From DATAPD01 sp036265385 (lineage in GTDB: Bacteria; Acidobacteriota; Terriglobia; Terriglobales; Acidobacteriaceae): a stretch of DNA of 36,332 bases. Numbering within the stretch: position 1 is the first letter of the stretch; the number at the start of each line of letters is the position of its first letter. Of the stretch, positions 23,500 to 32,054 are shown piece by piece. Made by a program: the position numbers and the translations under genes. A model generated the notes under the pieces. That model made no database searches. It was given only the letters and a program-made list of their open reading frames with translations, and was not told where the DNA came from. The stretch spans positions 1 to 36,332 of the forward strand of contig DATAPD010000058.1 of NCBI GenBank assembly GCA_036265385.1, read 5' to 3'.

Positions 23500-23511
23500 G
23501 ACCTGATGTTT

Positions 23512-24498
23512 CTACGCAATCACCAGCTCCCCGCCGCGCTCTTTCTCGAGTTCCATGGCGCGGTCCAATGCGGTAATTGCGCACTCCACCTGTCGATCAT
23601 CCGGGGGTTGTGTTGTGATCCGTTGCAGCCATAAGCCGGGCGCCGTCATCACAGCGAAAAGCGATCCACGATGCTTTGCGGCGTATCGGATGATCTCGTA
23701 CGACACACCAGCGATCACTGGCAACAGCGCAATGCGGATCCCGAATCGCGCCCAGAAAGTCGTTACTGGAACTACGGTATAGAAAAGGATTGAGATGATC
23801 ATCACCGTCATCAGGAAGCTGGTCCCGCAACGTGGATGATACGTCGAATATTTCTGCACAGCGCCGGTCTGCAGAGTGTCCCCACTCTCGAATGCATACA
23901 CCGTTTTATGTTCCGCGCCGTGGTACTCGTAAACGCGGTGAATGTCCTTCATCAACGACACGCCCCAGATGAACAGCAGGAACAGGGCGATGCGGATGAT
24001 CCCGTCCACCAGGTTGAAAATGATCTGCTCCCCGAAGAGCGGGTTCACTTTCTTCAATTCTGTCGCGGCCAGAAGCGGCAGAAACTTGTACATGAAAATG
24101 AAGAACGCGACAGAGAAGATGATGTTGACTGCGGCAAGCCAGCCGCTGATTTCCAGCTTCTTGCCTTGATCGTTGATCGGCGTCTCGCCCAGCGCCACGT
24201 TCGCGGAATATTTCAAAGCGCGAAATCCGAGCGACATCGCGTGGCCTAAGGTCACGACGCCGCGAACAATCGGCCAAGCCATCCACTTGTGCTGATCTGA
24301 CGGACGATCGATCGGCTCGCTATGCGTCGACACGGCACCCGACGGTGTTCGCACCGCGATTGCCCACGCGTGGGGCGAACGCATCATGACGCCTTCGAGC
24401 ACAGCTTGTCCGCCGACGAGCGTCTCCTCGCCACTTTCGAGAGCCGGCAAGAGCTGCACGGCCATCAGGAAACGCCACATCTTGCGCAGAAAATCCAT
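23512..24498 (-). CDS. DUF1385 family membrane protein
   Basis: 328 residues from the ATG at 24498 (MDFLRKMWRF); a longer frame to 24702 includes repeat-like intergenic sequence and is rejected. The family core is visible: GGQAVLEGVMMRSPHAWAIAVR near the N-terminus, then YHGAEHKTVYAFESGD and KYSTYHPRCGTSFL in the second half, with conserved His, Glu and Cys that look like a metal or catalytic site. Several membrane segments alternate with these blocks (about 110-130, 150-180, 225-275). The function of DUF1385 is unknown. It is often found next to rpmE, prfA and prmC, and this window has the last two downstream, separated by the four-helix gene. The first hydrophobic stretch starts close to the N-terminus (FLMAVQLLPAL). 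Confidence 0.92.
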   Translation of the reverse strand: MDFLRKMWRFLMAVQLLPALESGEETLVGGQAVLEGVMMRSPHAWAIAVRTPSGAVSTHSEPIDRPSDQHKWMAWPIVRGVVTLGHAMSLGFRALKYSANVALGETPINDQGKKLEISGWLAAVNIIFSVAFFIFMYKFLPLLAATELKKVNPLFGEQIIFNLVDGIIRIALFLLFIWGVSLMKDIHRVYEYHGAEHKTVYAFESGDTLQTGAVQKYSTYHPRCGTSFLMTVMIISILFYTVVPVTTFWARFGIRIALLPVIAGVSYEIIRYAAKHRGSLFAVMTAPGLWLQRITTQPPDDRQVECAITALDRAMELEKERGGELVIA

Positions 24499-24625
24499 GG
24501 TTGTTAGATGACACTTCGGGGAAGGAAGTCTCACCGTTAGGGTACCACAGAAAACGCCCACTCTCGGCGTGGGATGATCGCAACCCTTTGCGTTGCTATT
24601 ACTTACGACAACGGTGAGTAGCCAG

Positions 24626-24711
24626 GATTTTCGATTGGAGATTTGCGATTGGTGATCTGCCATTCCGAAGCGATTTCTGGGACGTCGTTGGGCAATCGCC
24701 AAGCGAAAATC
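24626..24711. repeat. Intergenic inverted-repeat region before the DNA ligase gene
   Basis: GATTTTCG (24626-24633) and CGAAAATC (24704-24711) are inverted copies at the edges of a stretch rich in GATTGG, GCGATTGG and GGCAATCGCC units. Such ATTGCGATT-rich blocks are common non-coding repeats in soil bacteria. I see no promoter that I would defend in the 224 bases between DUF1385 and the ligase. Confidence 0.3.
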
Positions 24712-24722
24712 GTAAATTGGTA

Positions 24723-26441
24723 ATGGTGCTGTCTTTTTCCCAAACTGCCGATCGGATCGCTGCCACTACCAAGAAACTTGAGAAAACCGCGATCGTCGCT
24801 GAGTACCTGAAGTCGCTCCCGGAAGAGGACGCGGCTCGCGCAGCGCTGTTTCTCTCCGGACGCGCATTCCCCGCTCATGAGCAATCGACGCTCGGTATGG
24901 GCGGCTCCCTCCTGTGGCAAGTGATCGCTGAACTTTCAGGCAAAACGGACGCCCAACTCCATGCGCTTTACAAGACTCACGGGGACCTTGGCGACGTCGC
25001 AGCTGGTGCTCTCCCTGAGCGCGAGCCGAAGCTCAAGCTGGCGGACATCGACACGGCGTTTCGACAGATCGCCGCCGCCCGCGGGCCGGGACCGAAATCC
25101 GCAATCGTTCGTGAGCTTCTTGCGCGGGCCACCCCGCGCGATGCGAAGTACGTCGTGAAGATTATTACGGGCGACCTTCGGATCGGGTTGAAAGAAAGCC
25201 TGGTCGAGGAAGCGATTGCGAAAGGGTACGGGCTTCCATTGGCGGAAGTGCAACGCGCCAACATGCTGCTCGGCGACATCGGAGCAACTCTCAAGTTGGC
25301 CGCGACGAACCAGCTCGGGGAAGCTCGCATGCGATTGTTTCATCCGATCGATTTCATGCTGGCCAGCCCTGCGGAGACCGCCGAGGACGCGCTCAGCTAT
25401 TTCCCCGACGCTCTCGTCGAAGACAAGTACGACGGGATTCGCGCGCAAGCCCACATTGCAAATGGAGAGGTCCGCATCTTCTCTCGAACACGCGACGACA
25501 TTACCTCATCGTTCCCTGAGCTTCCGGATGCACTCGCTGGACTTCCTGAGCCCGCGATTCTCGACGGCGAAATTGTTGCATGGAGTATGTCTGGCACCGG
25601 CGGTAGCGAAACTGCGCGGGCGCTTCCTTTCTCGGTTCTCCAGCAGCGCTTGGGACGCAAGAAAGTCTCGGAGAAGATGCTGCACGAAATTCCGGTGGCG
25701 TACCTGGTTTTCGATGTTCTCTATGCAGGCAACGAGCTTTTGCTGAATGTTCCATTGAGAGAGCGTGGCAAGGTGGTTGACCGGTTGCTAGCAGACCGCA
25801 AACCTACCATGGCTCTCCGCCGCGAAACTCAGTCACGACTGATGTTTGGGGAAGAGGACGACCATCTGGGAGCTTCCGTCGTGCGTGCGCCGGTTTTCTC
25901 GGCGCATTCTGCGGAAGAACTGGAAGCGCTCTTCACGGCTGCCCAAGCTCGCGGGAATGAAGGTCTGATGATCAAGGACCCAAATTCTCTCTATACGCCG
26001 GGCCGACGAGGAAAATCCTGGCTCAAAATGAAGAAGGAACTTGCCACGCTGGATGTCGTTGTCACTGCCGTCGAGTACGGACACGGCAAGCGCATTGGCG
26101 TGCTCAGTGATTACACGTTCGCAGTTTGGGATGGCGATCGACTGGTGAATATCGGCAAGGCCTACTCGGGCCTGACGGATGCAGAGATTGCTGAAATGAC
26201 GAAGTGGTTCTTAGCCCACACCTTGGAAGATCATGGGATGCGCCTGGTCGTCGAGCCGAGCGTTGTTCTGGAAGTTGCTTTCAACAACATGATGGTGTCG
26301 ACCCGCCATGAGTCGGGATATGCGCTGCGCTTTCCGCGCATTGTTCGGATTCGAAACGACAAACTTCCGCAAGATGCCGACACTCTGGAAACAGCTAAAA
26401 AGATCTTTGATCGACAGAAGTGGTTTGCGATTGAAGGTTAG
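24723..26441 (+). CDS. ATP-dependent DNA ligase (archaeal/eukaryotic type I-like)
   Basis: A 572-residue ligase. The N-terminal DNA-binding domain (about 1-200, with GDLRIGLKESLVEEAIA) is followed by the adenylation domain with nucleotide motif I EDKYDGIRAQ, in which K235 takes the AMP. Further motifs are DGEIVAW (motif III region), GNEGLMIKDP (motif IV) and SWLKMKKE (motif V). The OB-fold domain ends the chain (RFPRIVRIRNDK is motif VI). It seals nicks using ATP rather than the NAD+ used by the essential bacterial LigA, so it is probably an accessory repair enzyme. The ATG at 24723 is preferred over a TTG six bases earlier. It converges on the CDF gene, overlapping it by four bases. No Ku, polymerase or nuclease partner is nearby, so it is not an LigD. 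Confidence 0.96.
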   Translation: MVLSFSQTADRIAATTKKLEKTAIVAEYLKSLPEEDAARAALFLSGRAFPAHEQSTLGMGGSLLWQVIAELSGKTDAQLHALYKTHGDLGDVAAGALPEREPKLKLADIDTAFRQIAAARGPGPKSAIVRELLARATPRDAKYVVKIITGDLRIGLKESLVEEAIAKGYGLPLAEVQRANMLLGDIGATLKLAATNQLGEARMRLFHPIDFMLASPAETAEDALSYFPDALVEDKYDGIRAQAHIANGEVRIFSRTRDDITSSFPELPDALAGLPEPAILDGEIVAWSMSGTGGSETARALPFSVLQQRLGRKKVSEKMLHEIPVAYLVFDVLYAGNELLLNVPLRERGKVVDRLLADRKPTMALRRETQSRLMFGEEDDHLGASVVRAPVFSAHSAEELEALFTAAQARGNEGLMIKDPNSLYTPGRRGKSWLKMKKELATLDVVVTAVEYGHGKRIGVLSDYTFAVWDGDRLVNIGKAYSGLTDAEIAEMTKWFLAHTLEDHGMRLVVEPSVVLEVAFNNMMVSTRHESGYALRFPRIVRIRNDKLPQDADTLETAKKIFDRQKWFAIEG

Positions 26442-27364
26442 TGCGCGTGACCGTGGCCTTCTGCGACCGGCATCACGCATCCATGCGCCACGTCGCATTC
26501 CACGTGCTCGAACTGAATGGTTGTGTGGACGATGTGGAACCGGTCGTGAAGCTTGTCTTTCACGTCAAGAAGGATTTTGTTGCTCGCCGACATCGGGATG
26601 TCGGCAATCGCAATGTGGCATGACAAGGCGTGGCTCTCGGAGCCGATACTCCACACATGCAGATCGTGGACATCGTTTACGCCGGAGATTGAGCAGATCG
26701 CAGCTTGAACGTCTTCCAGCTTGATTCCGCGAGGGGTGCCTTCGAGGAGGATGTTCAGCGTCTCTCGCACAATTCCGAAAGCCGACCAGAGAATCAGAGC
26801 ACCGATTCCGAACGATAAAGCGGAATCGATCCAAGTCTGCCCAGTCGCCAGGATGGCCCAGCCTCCAGCGATAACGGCAGCCGTCGAAAGCGTGTCGCCG
26901 ACTTCATGCAACAGCGCGCTTCGAATATTAATGTCTTTGCCGGTCCGGTAAAGCATCCATGCGATCAGTGCGTTCATCGCCACGCCGGCTGCAGCGACCC
27001 AGATCATCACGCCCGCATGGACATCTGCCGGCGTTCGCAGTCGCTTGAATGCCTCATAAAAGATAAAAAATGCGACGAGCACAAGCGATACGGCGTTCAC
27101 CAATGCCGCAAGGACGCCAGCCCGATGGTACCCATAGGTCTTCGTTGCGCTCGGGGGTCGCGCCTGTAGGTAGACCGCGCCCAGAGATAAGAGCAGAGCA
27201 AGGAAATCTGAAAGGTTGTGTCCGGCCTCGGAGAGTAGCGCCAGAGAATGCGCCCTGATTCCGGCGACTACGAGCACCACAATGTAAACGGCTGTGAGCG
27301 CGAGCGATATCCGTAGCACTCGCCCAGTGCTGCCACTCACCCCGTGATTCGCATGCACATGCAT
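26438..27364 (-). CDS. Cation diffusion facilitator (Zn2+-type) exporter
   Basis: A 308-residue CDF transporter of the ZitB/CzcD group that exports divalent metal in exchange for protons at the cytoplasmic membrane. Six membrane helices span about 17-205. The transport site is H49 and D53 in SEAGHNLSD with H153 and D157 in LLHEVGDTLS, the two-His two-Asp set usually linked to zinc specificity. The cytosolic domain (about 210-300) has the dimerisation fold with DVHDLHVWSIGSESHALSCHI. His-rich ends (MHVHANHG and EGHGHAH) likely gather metal. The stop codon overlaps that of the ligase gene on the other strand. No metal regulator gene or riboswitch is adjacent. Confidence 0.94.
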   Translation of the reverse strand: MHVHANHGVSGSTGRVLRISLALTAVYIVVLVVAGIRAHSLALLSEAGHNLSDFLALLLSLGAVYLQARPPSATKTYGYHRAGVLAALVNAVSLVLVAFFIFYEAFKRLRTPADVHAGVMIWVAAAGVAMNALIAWMLYRTGKDINIRSALLHEVGDTLSTAAVIAGGWAILATGQTWIDSALSFGIGALILWSAFGIVRETLNILLEGTPRGIKLEDVQAAICSISGVNDVHDLHVWSIGSESHALSCHIAIADIPMSASNKILLDVKDKLHDRFHIVHTTIQFEHVECDVAHGCVMPVAEGHGHAH

Positions 27365-27454
27365 CTTTTATAAGTGTAAATTTCGCCCCAAGTGCATTCA
27401 AGGCACGGAAGTGATGCTGTCTGGCATAATGATCGGCCTCGATTCGGAGATATC

Positions 27455-28327
27455 ATGAAGAAAATTCTGTTGCTTCTTCTGCTCGCCACCCTGCCCACAC
27501 TTGCCGACACGATCATCACGAAAGCCGGAGCCAGCTACTCCGGACAATTCTCCACCACAAAGAACGAGATCACTTTTACCGATGCCTCAGGTATCAACTA
27601 CACGTTTCCTCGGCGTGATGTTCAGTCTCTGGTTTTCACTGACTCGAATGACATCGTCACGTTGCGCAGCGGGAAAACTTATTCTGGCAAGTACACGGGA
27701 GCTAGTCCTCTTAGCTTTACCGATTCGGAGGGAATTCAGTATCAGTTTCCACCAAAAGACATAGCGTCGCTTGTTTTCACCGAGGCTGCGCCAGCGCCGG
27801 CCGATGCAAAGACGATTCCTGCGGGCAGTGAAATCGACATCCGCGCTAATGAAAACATCGATTCGGACAACTCGCCTGCCGGCACGACGTTTGCGGCCCA
27901 AGTCACGAATGACGTTCTCGACAGTTCTGGCAACGTTGCAATCCCGGCTAAATCTCCTGCTCGGCTCTTGATTCTCAGTTCTTCGAGGAGCGCCGTTGGA
28001 TCGCCGGAACTTGTCCTCGACCTCGACACGGTCACGATCAAGGGACAGGTGCATCGCGTCTACAGCTCGGAATTAACAGAAAGCAGCAAGACCGGCATGG
28101 GCGCGAACAAGCGAACTGCCGAGATGCTTGGCGGCGGTGCTGCGATCGGCTCGTTGATGGGGGCGATCTTCGGGGGAGGCCGGGGAGCGGGGATCGGAGC
28201 AGCCGCTGGTGCTGGTGGTGGATTCTTTACGCAATTACTGACGCGTGGGAAGCAAGTAAAGGTCCCGGCAGAAACCGAACTCCACTTCCGTTTAGAGCGG
28301 GCACTGACGCTGCGTCCGGGACAGTGA
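27455..28327 (+). CDS. Secreted protein with two-fold repeat and glycine-zipper segment
   Basis: 290 residues from the ATG at 27455, which has GGAGA five bases upstream and gives a clean signal peptide (MKKILLLLLLATLPTLA). A longer frame to 27392 is rejected. Two similar units follow: residues 19-64 (TIITKAGASYSGQF ... DVQSLVF) and 67-109 (IVTLRSGKTYSGKY ... DIASLVF), each with GxxYSG, FTDxxGIxYxFP and a D-x-x-S-L-V-F end. A middle beta domain (about 118-205) has the IPAGSEIDIRANENIDSD and VAIPAKSPARL pattern of secreted stabilising domains. A Gly/Ala-rich stretch (226-257, GGGAAIGSLMGAIFGGG) is a glycine zipper that may insert in a membrane or oligomerise. The end, VKVPAETELHFRLERAL, is conserved in similar proteins. 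Function unknown; likely envelope. Confidence 0.75.
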   Translation: MKKILLLLLLATLPTLADTIITKAGASYSGQFSTTKNEITFTDASGINYTFPRRDVQSLVFTDSNDIVTLRSGKTYSGKYTGASPLSFTDSEGIQYQFPPKDIASLVFTEAAPAPADAKTIPAGSEIDIRANENIDSDNSPAGTTFAAQVTNDVLDSSGNVAIPAKSPARLLILSSSRSAVGSPELVLDLDTVTIKGQVHRVYSSELTESSKTGMGANKRTAEMLGGGAAIGSLMGAIFGGGRGAGIGAAAGAGGGFFTQLLTRGKQVKVPAETELHFRLERALTLRPGQ

Positions 28328-28388
28328 AGTTCGATCCGACAACAATCACAGATCAAAGCTTAACGATGCACTACAATTCCTGCCGCCC

Positions 28389-29546
28389 ATGACTACTGCT
28401 GATGTTGTCCTGATTGGTGGCGGAATTGTTGGCTCAAGCATCGCGTGGCACCTGACCGCAGCCGGATGCAAGAGCGTTCTCATCCTAGAGCGGGAGTCGG
28501 CGCAGGGAAAAGGCTCCACTGGAAAGAGCATGGGCGGCGTGCGCGCGCAGTTCTCTACGCCAATCAATGTGCAGATGTCGCTCTACTCCATCCCCTTTTA
28601 CGCAAATTTCCAGGAGCACACGGGCGAAGAATCCGGCTACCGTCCGCAGGGATATCTATTCTGCGCGACCAACGACAAACATATGGCCTACCTGCGCATG
28701 AATCATGAGAAGCAGGTGGCCATGGGTCTGAAGGCCGCGCGCATCATAACTGGAGACGAAATACGTGGCATGTTTCCGCAGCTGCGCGCCGATGACATTG
28801 TTGGTGGAGCATTTTGCTCAACCGATGGGTTCGTCGATCCCTACCTCTCGATGACCGGTTTCACGGCTTGGGCTGTTGATCACGGAGCGACGCTTTGGAA
28901 GCAAGCGGACGTGACCGCAATCCATTGCGATGCGGAGGGGATCTCGGGTGTCGAGACTACGCGTGGCTGTATTTCGACTCGCAAAGTTGTGAATTGTGCG
29001 GGGGCATGGGCCCCATCCATCGCGAAAATGGCTGGAATCGATTTGCCGGTGGAACCGCTGCGCCGAATGCTTGTTCCGACAGAACCCTTTGACGAGTTCC
29101 CGCACACCGCGCCCATGATCATCGACATGTCGAACGGATTTCATTTTCGTCCGGAGAGCCGCGGTTTTTTATTTGCCTGGAACGATCCGGAGGAAACACC
29201 CGGGTTCAAGACCGACTTCGAGCCGAGCTTCATCGAGAAAATCCTGACGCGTGCGGCGGACCGCGTTCCCTGTTTTGAGAACGTGGCCGTCAATCCGAAA
29301 CGTGCTTGGGCTGGGCTGTATGAAATGACGCCCGACCATCATCCGATCCTGGGAGGGGTGCCCGAAGTGCCGGGTTTTTATTGCGCAAATGGTTTCAGCG
29401 GACACGGAGTGATGCACGCACCGTCTACGGGGAAAATTCTCTCTGACATCGTGCTCACCGGCTCGACGAATCTTGTCGACGCGAAACTGCTCGACCTTGC
29501 GCGCTTCAAAGAAGGCCGCATGATTCATGAGACGGCAGTTCTTTGA
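28389..29546 (+). CDS. FAD-dependent oxidoreductase, DAO family (sarcosine oxidase/glycine oxidase-like)
   Basis: A 385-residue flavoenzyme of the D-amino-acid-oxidase superfamily. The dinucleotide-binding motif IGGGIVGSSIAWHLT (9-23) is followed by LILERE (31-36), whose final Glu holds the ribose. STGKSMGGVRAQFS is the flavin-contacting loop typical of sarcosine oxidase beta and dimethylglycine-dehydrogenase-like members. KVVNCAGAWAP and the C-terminal GLYEMTPDHHPILGG ... GFYCANGFSGHGVMHAP complete the FAD site. It oxidises an N-substituted glycine, proline or similar amine; the exact substrate is not readable. It follows the Gly-zipper gene by 61 bases and converges on the kinase gene. A second, only distantly similar member lies beyond the kinase gene. 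Confidence 0.92.
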   Translation: MTTADVVLIGGGIVGSSIAWHLTAAGCKSVLILERESAQGKGSTGKSMGGVRAQFSTPINVQMSLYSIPFYANFQEHTGEESGYRPQGYLFCATNDKHMAYLRMNHEKQVAMGLKAARIITGDEIRGMFPQLRADDIVGGAFCSTDGFVDPYLSMTGFTAWAVDHGATLWKQADVTAIHCDAEGISGVETTRGCISTRKVVNCAGAWAPSIAKMAGIDLPVEPLRRMLVPTEPFDEFPHTAPMIIDMSNGFHFRPESRGFLFAWNDPEETPGFKTDFEPSFIEKILTRAADRVPCFENVAVNPKRAWAGLYEMTPDHHPILGGVPEVPGFYCANGFSGHGVMHAPSTGKILSDIVLTGSTNLVDAKLLDLARFKEGRMIHETAVL

Positions 29547-29559
29547 TCACCTGACTGGT

Positions 29560-31938
29560 TCACTGGGGCAGGTTCAGCTCTTTCAACAGGTGGATATAGC
29601 GGGGATCGGAGTGCCAGGGATCGAGAGTTATAACCGATTTGAGTACCTGCAGGGATGCCGCTTTTTCGGCCAGCGCTTTGTCGAGCCAGTAGAAAGTTTG
29701 CTCTTTATCGCCTATCTCTGAATAGTCATAGGCAATGAGGGAAGGGTCGACGTAACTTCGCTTGGAAAGCTCGACGTGGAGTTGAGTCCTGCGCGTTTGT
29801 GCGGCCATATATCCGGATTTTTTATATATCGGTATGACTTCCTCCAGGATGGATATCTCGTCCTTATTGTCAAAAAGGCGCTGCGCTTTCTCTTCTTCTT
29901 CAAAATGCAAATCGTACTGTTTCATATTTCTGTACAGATTCGAAAGCTGCCCATGTGCTTGCGCGAAATTCGGATCCATTTGGATGGTTTTCTTGAGTTG
30001 GTCGATAGCTGCATCGTATTGGCGCGCTGTGTTTAGTCCCTGGCCATAATTTGAATTGAATTGGAGATTCAGCGGATCCAGCTCCACCGCACGACGTAAA
30101 TGGGGAACTCCTTCGCCGGACCTACCGATCCAGCATAAGAAAAGTCCGAACCAGTGGTGTGCGTTTGCAAAGGTCGGATTCAACTCCAGTGTGCGCTGGA
30201 ATTCCCGTTCGGCTTCCGGAAAGTTCAACCCTGTCCATTCGGCTGCCGCTGCTGCAAGATGGGCTTCCGGCAAACCGTCCTCGATGGCCAGTGCCTTTTT
30301 CGCTGCTTCTCGACCCCTAGGCGCGGCCTCCCTTGCAGGAACCGGGCTGTAGTCAGAAATGACATTGTAGTAATCCGCCAAACCTACATAAGCCATCGCG
30401 AAATTTGGATCCCGATCGATTGCCTGTTGGAAATAGCTCTTCGATTGGGCAAGGGACTGGGGCGTACGACGCTCCCATTGATATCGACCCTTGAGATAAA
30501 GCTGGTAGGCCTCGGAGTCTGTTGTCCCGCCCTTGGGTGCCGCTTTGGCGACTTCCCCGGACAGCTTTTCCCTCAACTTCGACGAAATCGCACTTGCCAA
30601 ATCCCGCTGGACGGCCGCCAGGTCCGACATCTTGCGGTCATACTGATCTCCCCACAAATTCCGGTTTGTGCGGGCATCGATCAGCTCCGAGCTGACAATC
30701 AGTTGGTCCCCTCGTTGCACGACGCGGCCCATCACCACTGCTTGCACTTTCAACTCTTTCGCCACAGTGGCAGGGTCGACCTCGTGTCCCTTGTAACGAA
30801 ACACCGAGGACCGTGCCATGACTGCGAGCTTCGGCAACTGCGAGAGATCGTTGATCAAGCTTTCCGTGATCCCGTCACTCAGGTACTCGGTGTTGGGATC
30901 GTTACCTGAATTCACAAATGGCATCACGGCGATGGATGAAATCTCGTTGCTGCTCGCTTGCCCTCGCATCCAGAAAAACACTGTGGCGGCGATCACCAGA
31001 AAAGCTGCCACCCCGCCTGCGATGATGAGAGGTGCCCGCTTCTTCGGAGCGGCGGTCTCCCCAGCAACGGCCGGGACGTGCCCCGAAGTCGTATCTCGGC
31101 GCATCCGCTTCAGATCAGCCAGCATGTCGGCCGCGCTCTGGTAGCGCATCGACGGGTCTTTCTCGAGCGCCTTGTTGATGATCTGCTCAAGGGGTGGCGG
31201 CAAGTCCGGATTGAGCCGCACCGGCGATGTGGGCGCTTTGTGCAGAATGGCATCGAACACCAGCGCAGACGTGTTTCCGCCAAACGCCATCCGACCTGTC
31301 GCCATCTCGTAAAGTACGGCGCCAAAAGAAAACAAGTCGGTGCGGCGATCGAGAGTGTCGCCGCGTGCCTGCTCTGGCGACATATATGCGACAGTTCCCA
31401 CCGTACTTCCGGGACTCGTCAGGTTTTGCTCGATCGTGGCTCCTTCCCCGGGCATGTCTTCGGGCTTTCCTGTCTGCTTCGCTAAGCCGAAGTCGAGGAT
31501 CTTCGCCTGGCCGCGCTTGGTAAGGAAGACATTCGCTGGCTTGATGTCCCGATGAACGATGCCTTCGCTGTGCGCCGCGTCCAATGCATCTGCGATCTGT
31601 ACCGCGTTTTCGAGCAGCTGCTCGACGGGCATCGGCCCTTTCATCAGCTGATGTTTCAAGGTCTGTCCGGAGAGCATCTCCATGACGATGAATAGCTCGC
31701 CATCAGCTTCGCCAATCTCGTGGATGGTGCAGATATTGGGATGATTCAATGCCGAAGCGGCTCGGGCTTCGCGCCGGAACCGTTCCAGGGCTTGTGGATC
31801 GTGGGCTAACTCTGCAGGTAAGAACTTGAGCGCGACGTGTCGTCCGAGGTTGATGTCCTCGGCTTCGTAAACGACGCCCATACCGCCGCCGCCTAACTTT
31901 TCGAGTATGCGGTAATGCCCGATGGTTCTGCCGATCAT
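29560..31938 (-). CDS. Ser/Thr protein kinase with transmembrane segment, TolB/FlgO-like domain and TPRs
   Basis: A 792-residue membrane kinase. The PknB-type kinase domain (about 8-280) keeps the Gly-rich loop LGGGGMGVVYEA, the ATP lysine K38 (VALKFLP), the catalytic D131 in HRDIKPANV, DFG (149-151) and the APE-like SPEQARG, so it should be active. One membrane helix (about 303-324) separates it from an extracytoplasmic part. The part starting SIAVMPFVNSG (about 335-465) is the TolB-N/FlgO-like domain seen in adenylate cyclases and acidobacterial kinases. About 300 residues of TPR-type helical repeats (about 480-792, including AIDRDPNFAMAYVGLADYY and TLELNPTFANAHHWFGL) complete it. It probably senses an envelope signal or protein partner and phosphorylates cytosolic targets. 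This architecture is widespread in Acidobacteriota. Confidence 0.95.
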   Translation of the reverse strand: MIGRTIGHYRILEKLGGGGMGVVYEAEDINLGRHVALKFLPAELAHDPQALERFRREARAASALNHPNICTIHEIGEADGELFIVMEMLSGQTLKHQLMKGPMPVEQLLENAVQIADALDAAHSEGIVHRDIKPANVFLTKRGQAKILDFGLAKQTGKPEDMPGEGATIEQNLTSPGSTVGTVAYMSPEQARGDTLDRRTDLFSFGAVLYEMATGRMAFGGNTSALVFDAILHKAPTSPVRLNPDLPPPLEQIINKALEKDPSMRYQSAADMLADLKRMRRDTTSGHVPAVAGETAAPKKRAPLIIAGGVAAFLVIAATVFFWMRGQASSNEISSIAVMPFVNSGNDPNTEYLSDGITESLINDLSQLPKLAVMARSSVFRYKGHEVDPATVAKELKVQAVVMGRVVQRGDQLIVSSELIDARTNRNLWGDQYDRKMSDLAAVQRDLASAISSKLREKLSGEVAKAAPKGGTTDSEAYQLYLKGRYQWERRTPQSLAQSKSYFQQAIDRDPNFAMAYVGLADYYNVISDYSPVPAREAAPRGREAAKKALAIEDGLPEAHLAAAAAEWTGLNFPEAEREFQRTLELNPTFANAHHWFGLFLCWIGRSGEGVPHLRRAVELDPLNLQFNSNYGQGLNTARQYDAAIDQLKKTIQMDPNFAQAHGQLSNLYRNMKQYDLHFEEEEKAQRLFDNKDEISILEEVIPIYKKSGYMAAQTRRTQLHVELSKRSYVDPSLIAYDYSEIGDKEQTFYWLDKALAEKAASLQVLKSVITLDPWHSDPRYIHLLKELNLPQ

Positions 31939-32054
31939 GTCTTGGGCGCGAATTCAGGCATCGTAGGGCGTGACCGAAGGTAAGTCAATGCAAGCCGGCC
32001 CAATTTGTCCTGTGTATGCGACTGCTGTACATTGTGTCGTTCTCCACTACTGCC

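Noticed and set aside
24499..24702. 68-residue N-terminal extension of the DUF1385 protein
   Set aside because: It is encoded by repeat-like intergenic sequence and has no family similarity.
26438..26441. Functional significance of the four-base stop overlap between ligase and CDF genes (and zero spacing at 105/106)
   Set aside because: Tightly packed convergent ends are common in compact genomes; no extra signal accompanies them.
27367..27372. TATAAA just before the CDF exporter start as a -10 box (leaderless mRNA)
   Set aside because: It ends only two bases before the ATG, so transcription would start inside the gene, and there is no fitting -35.
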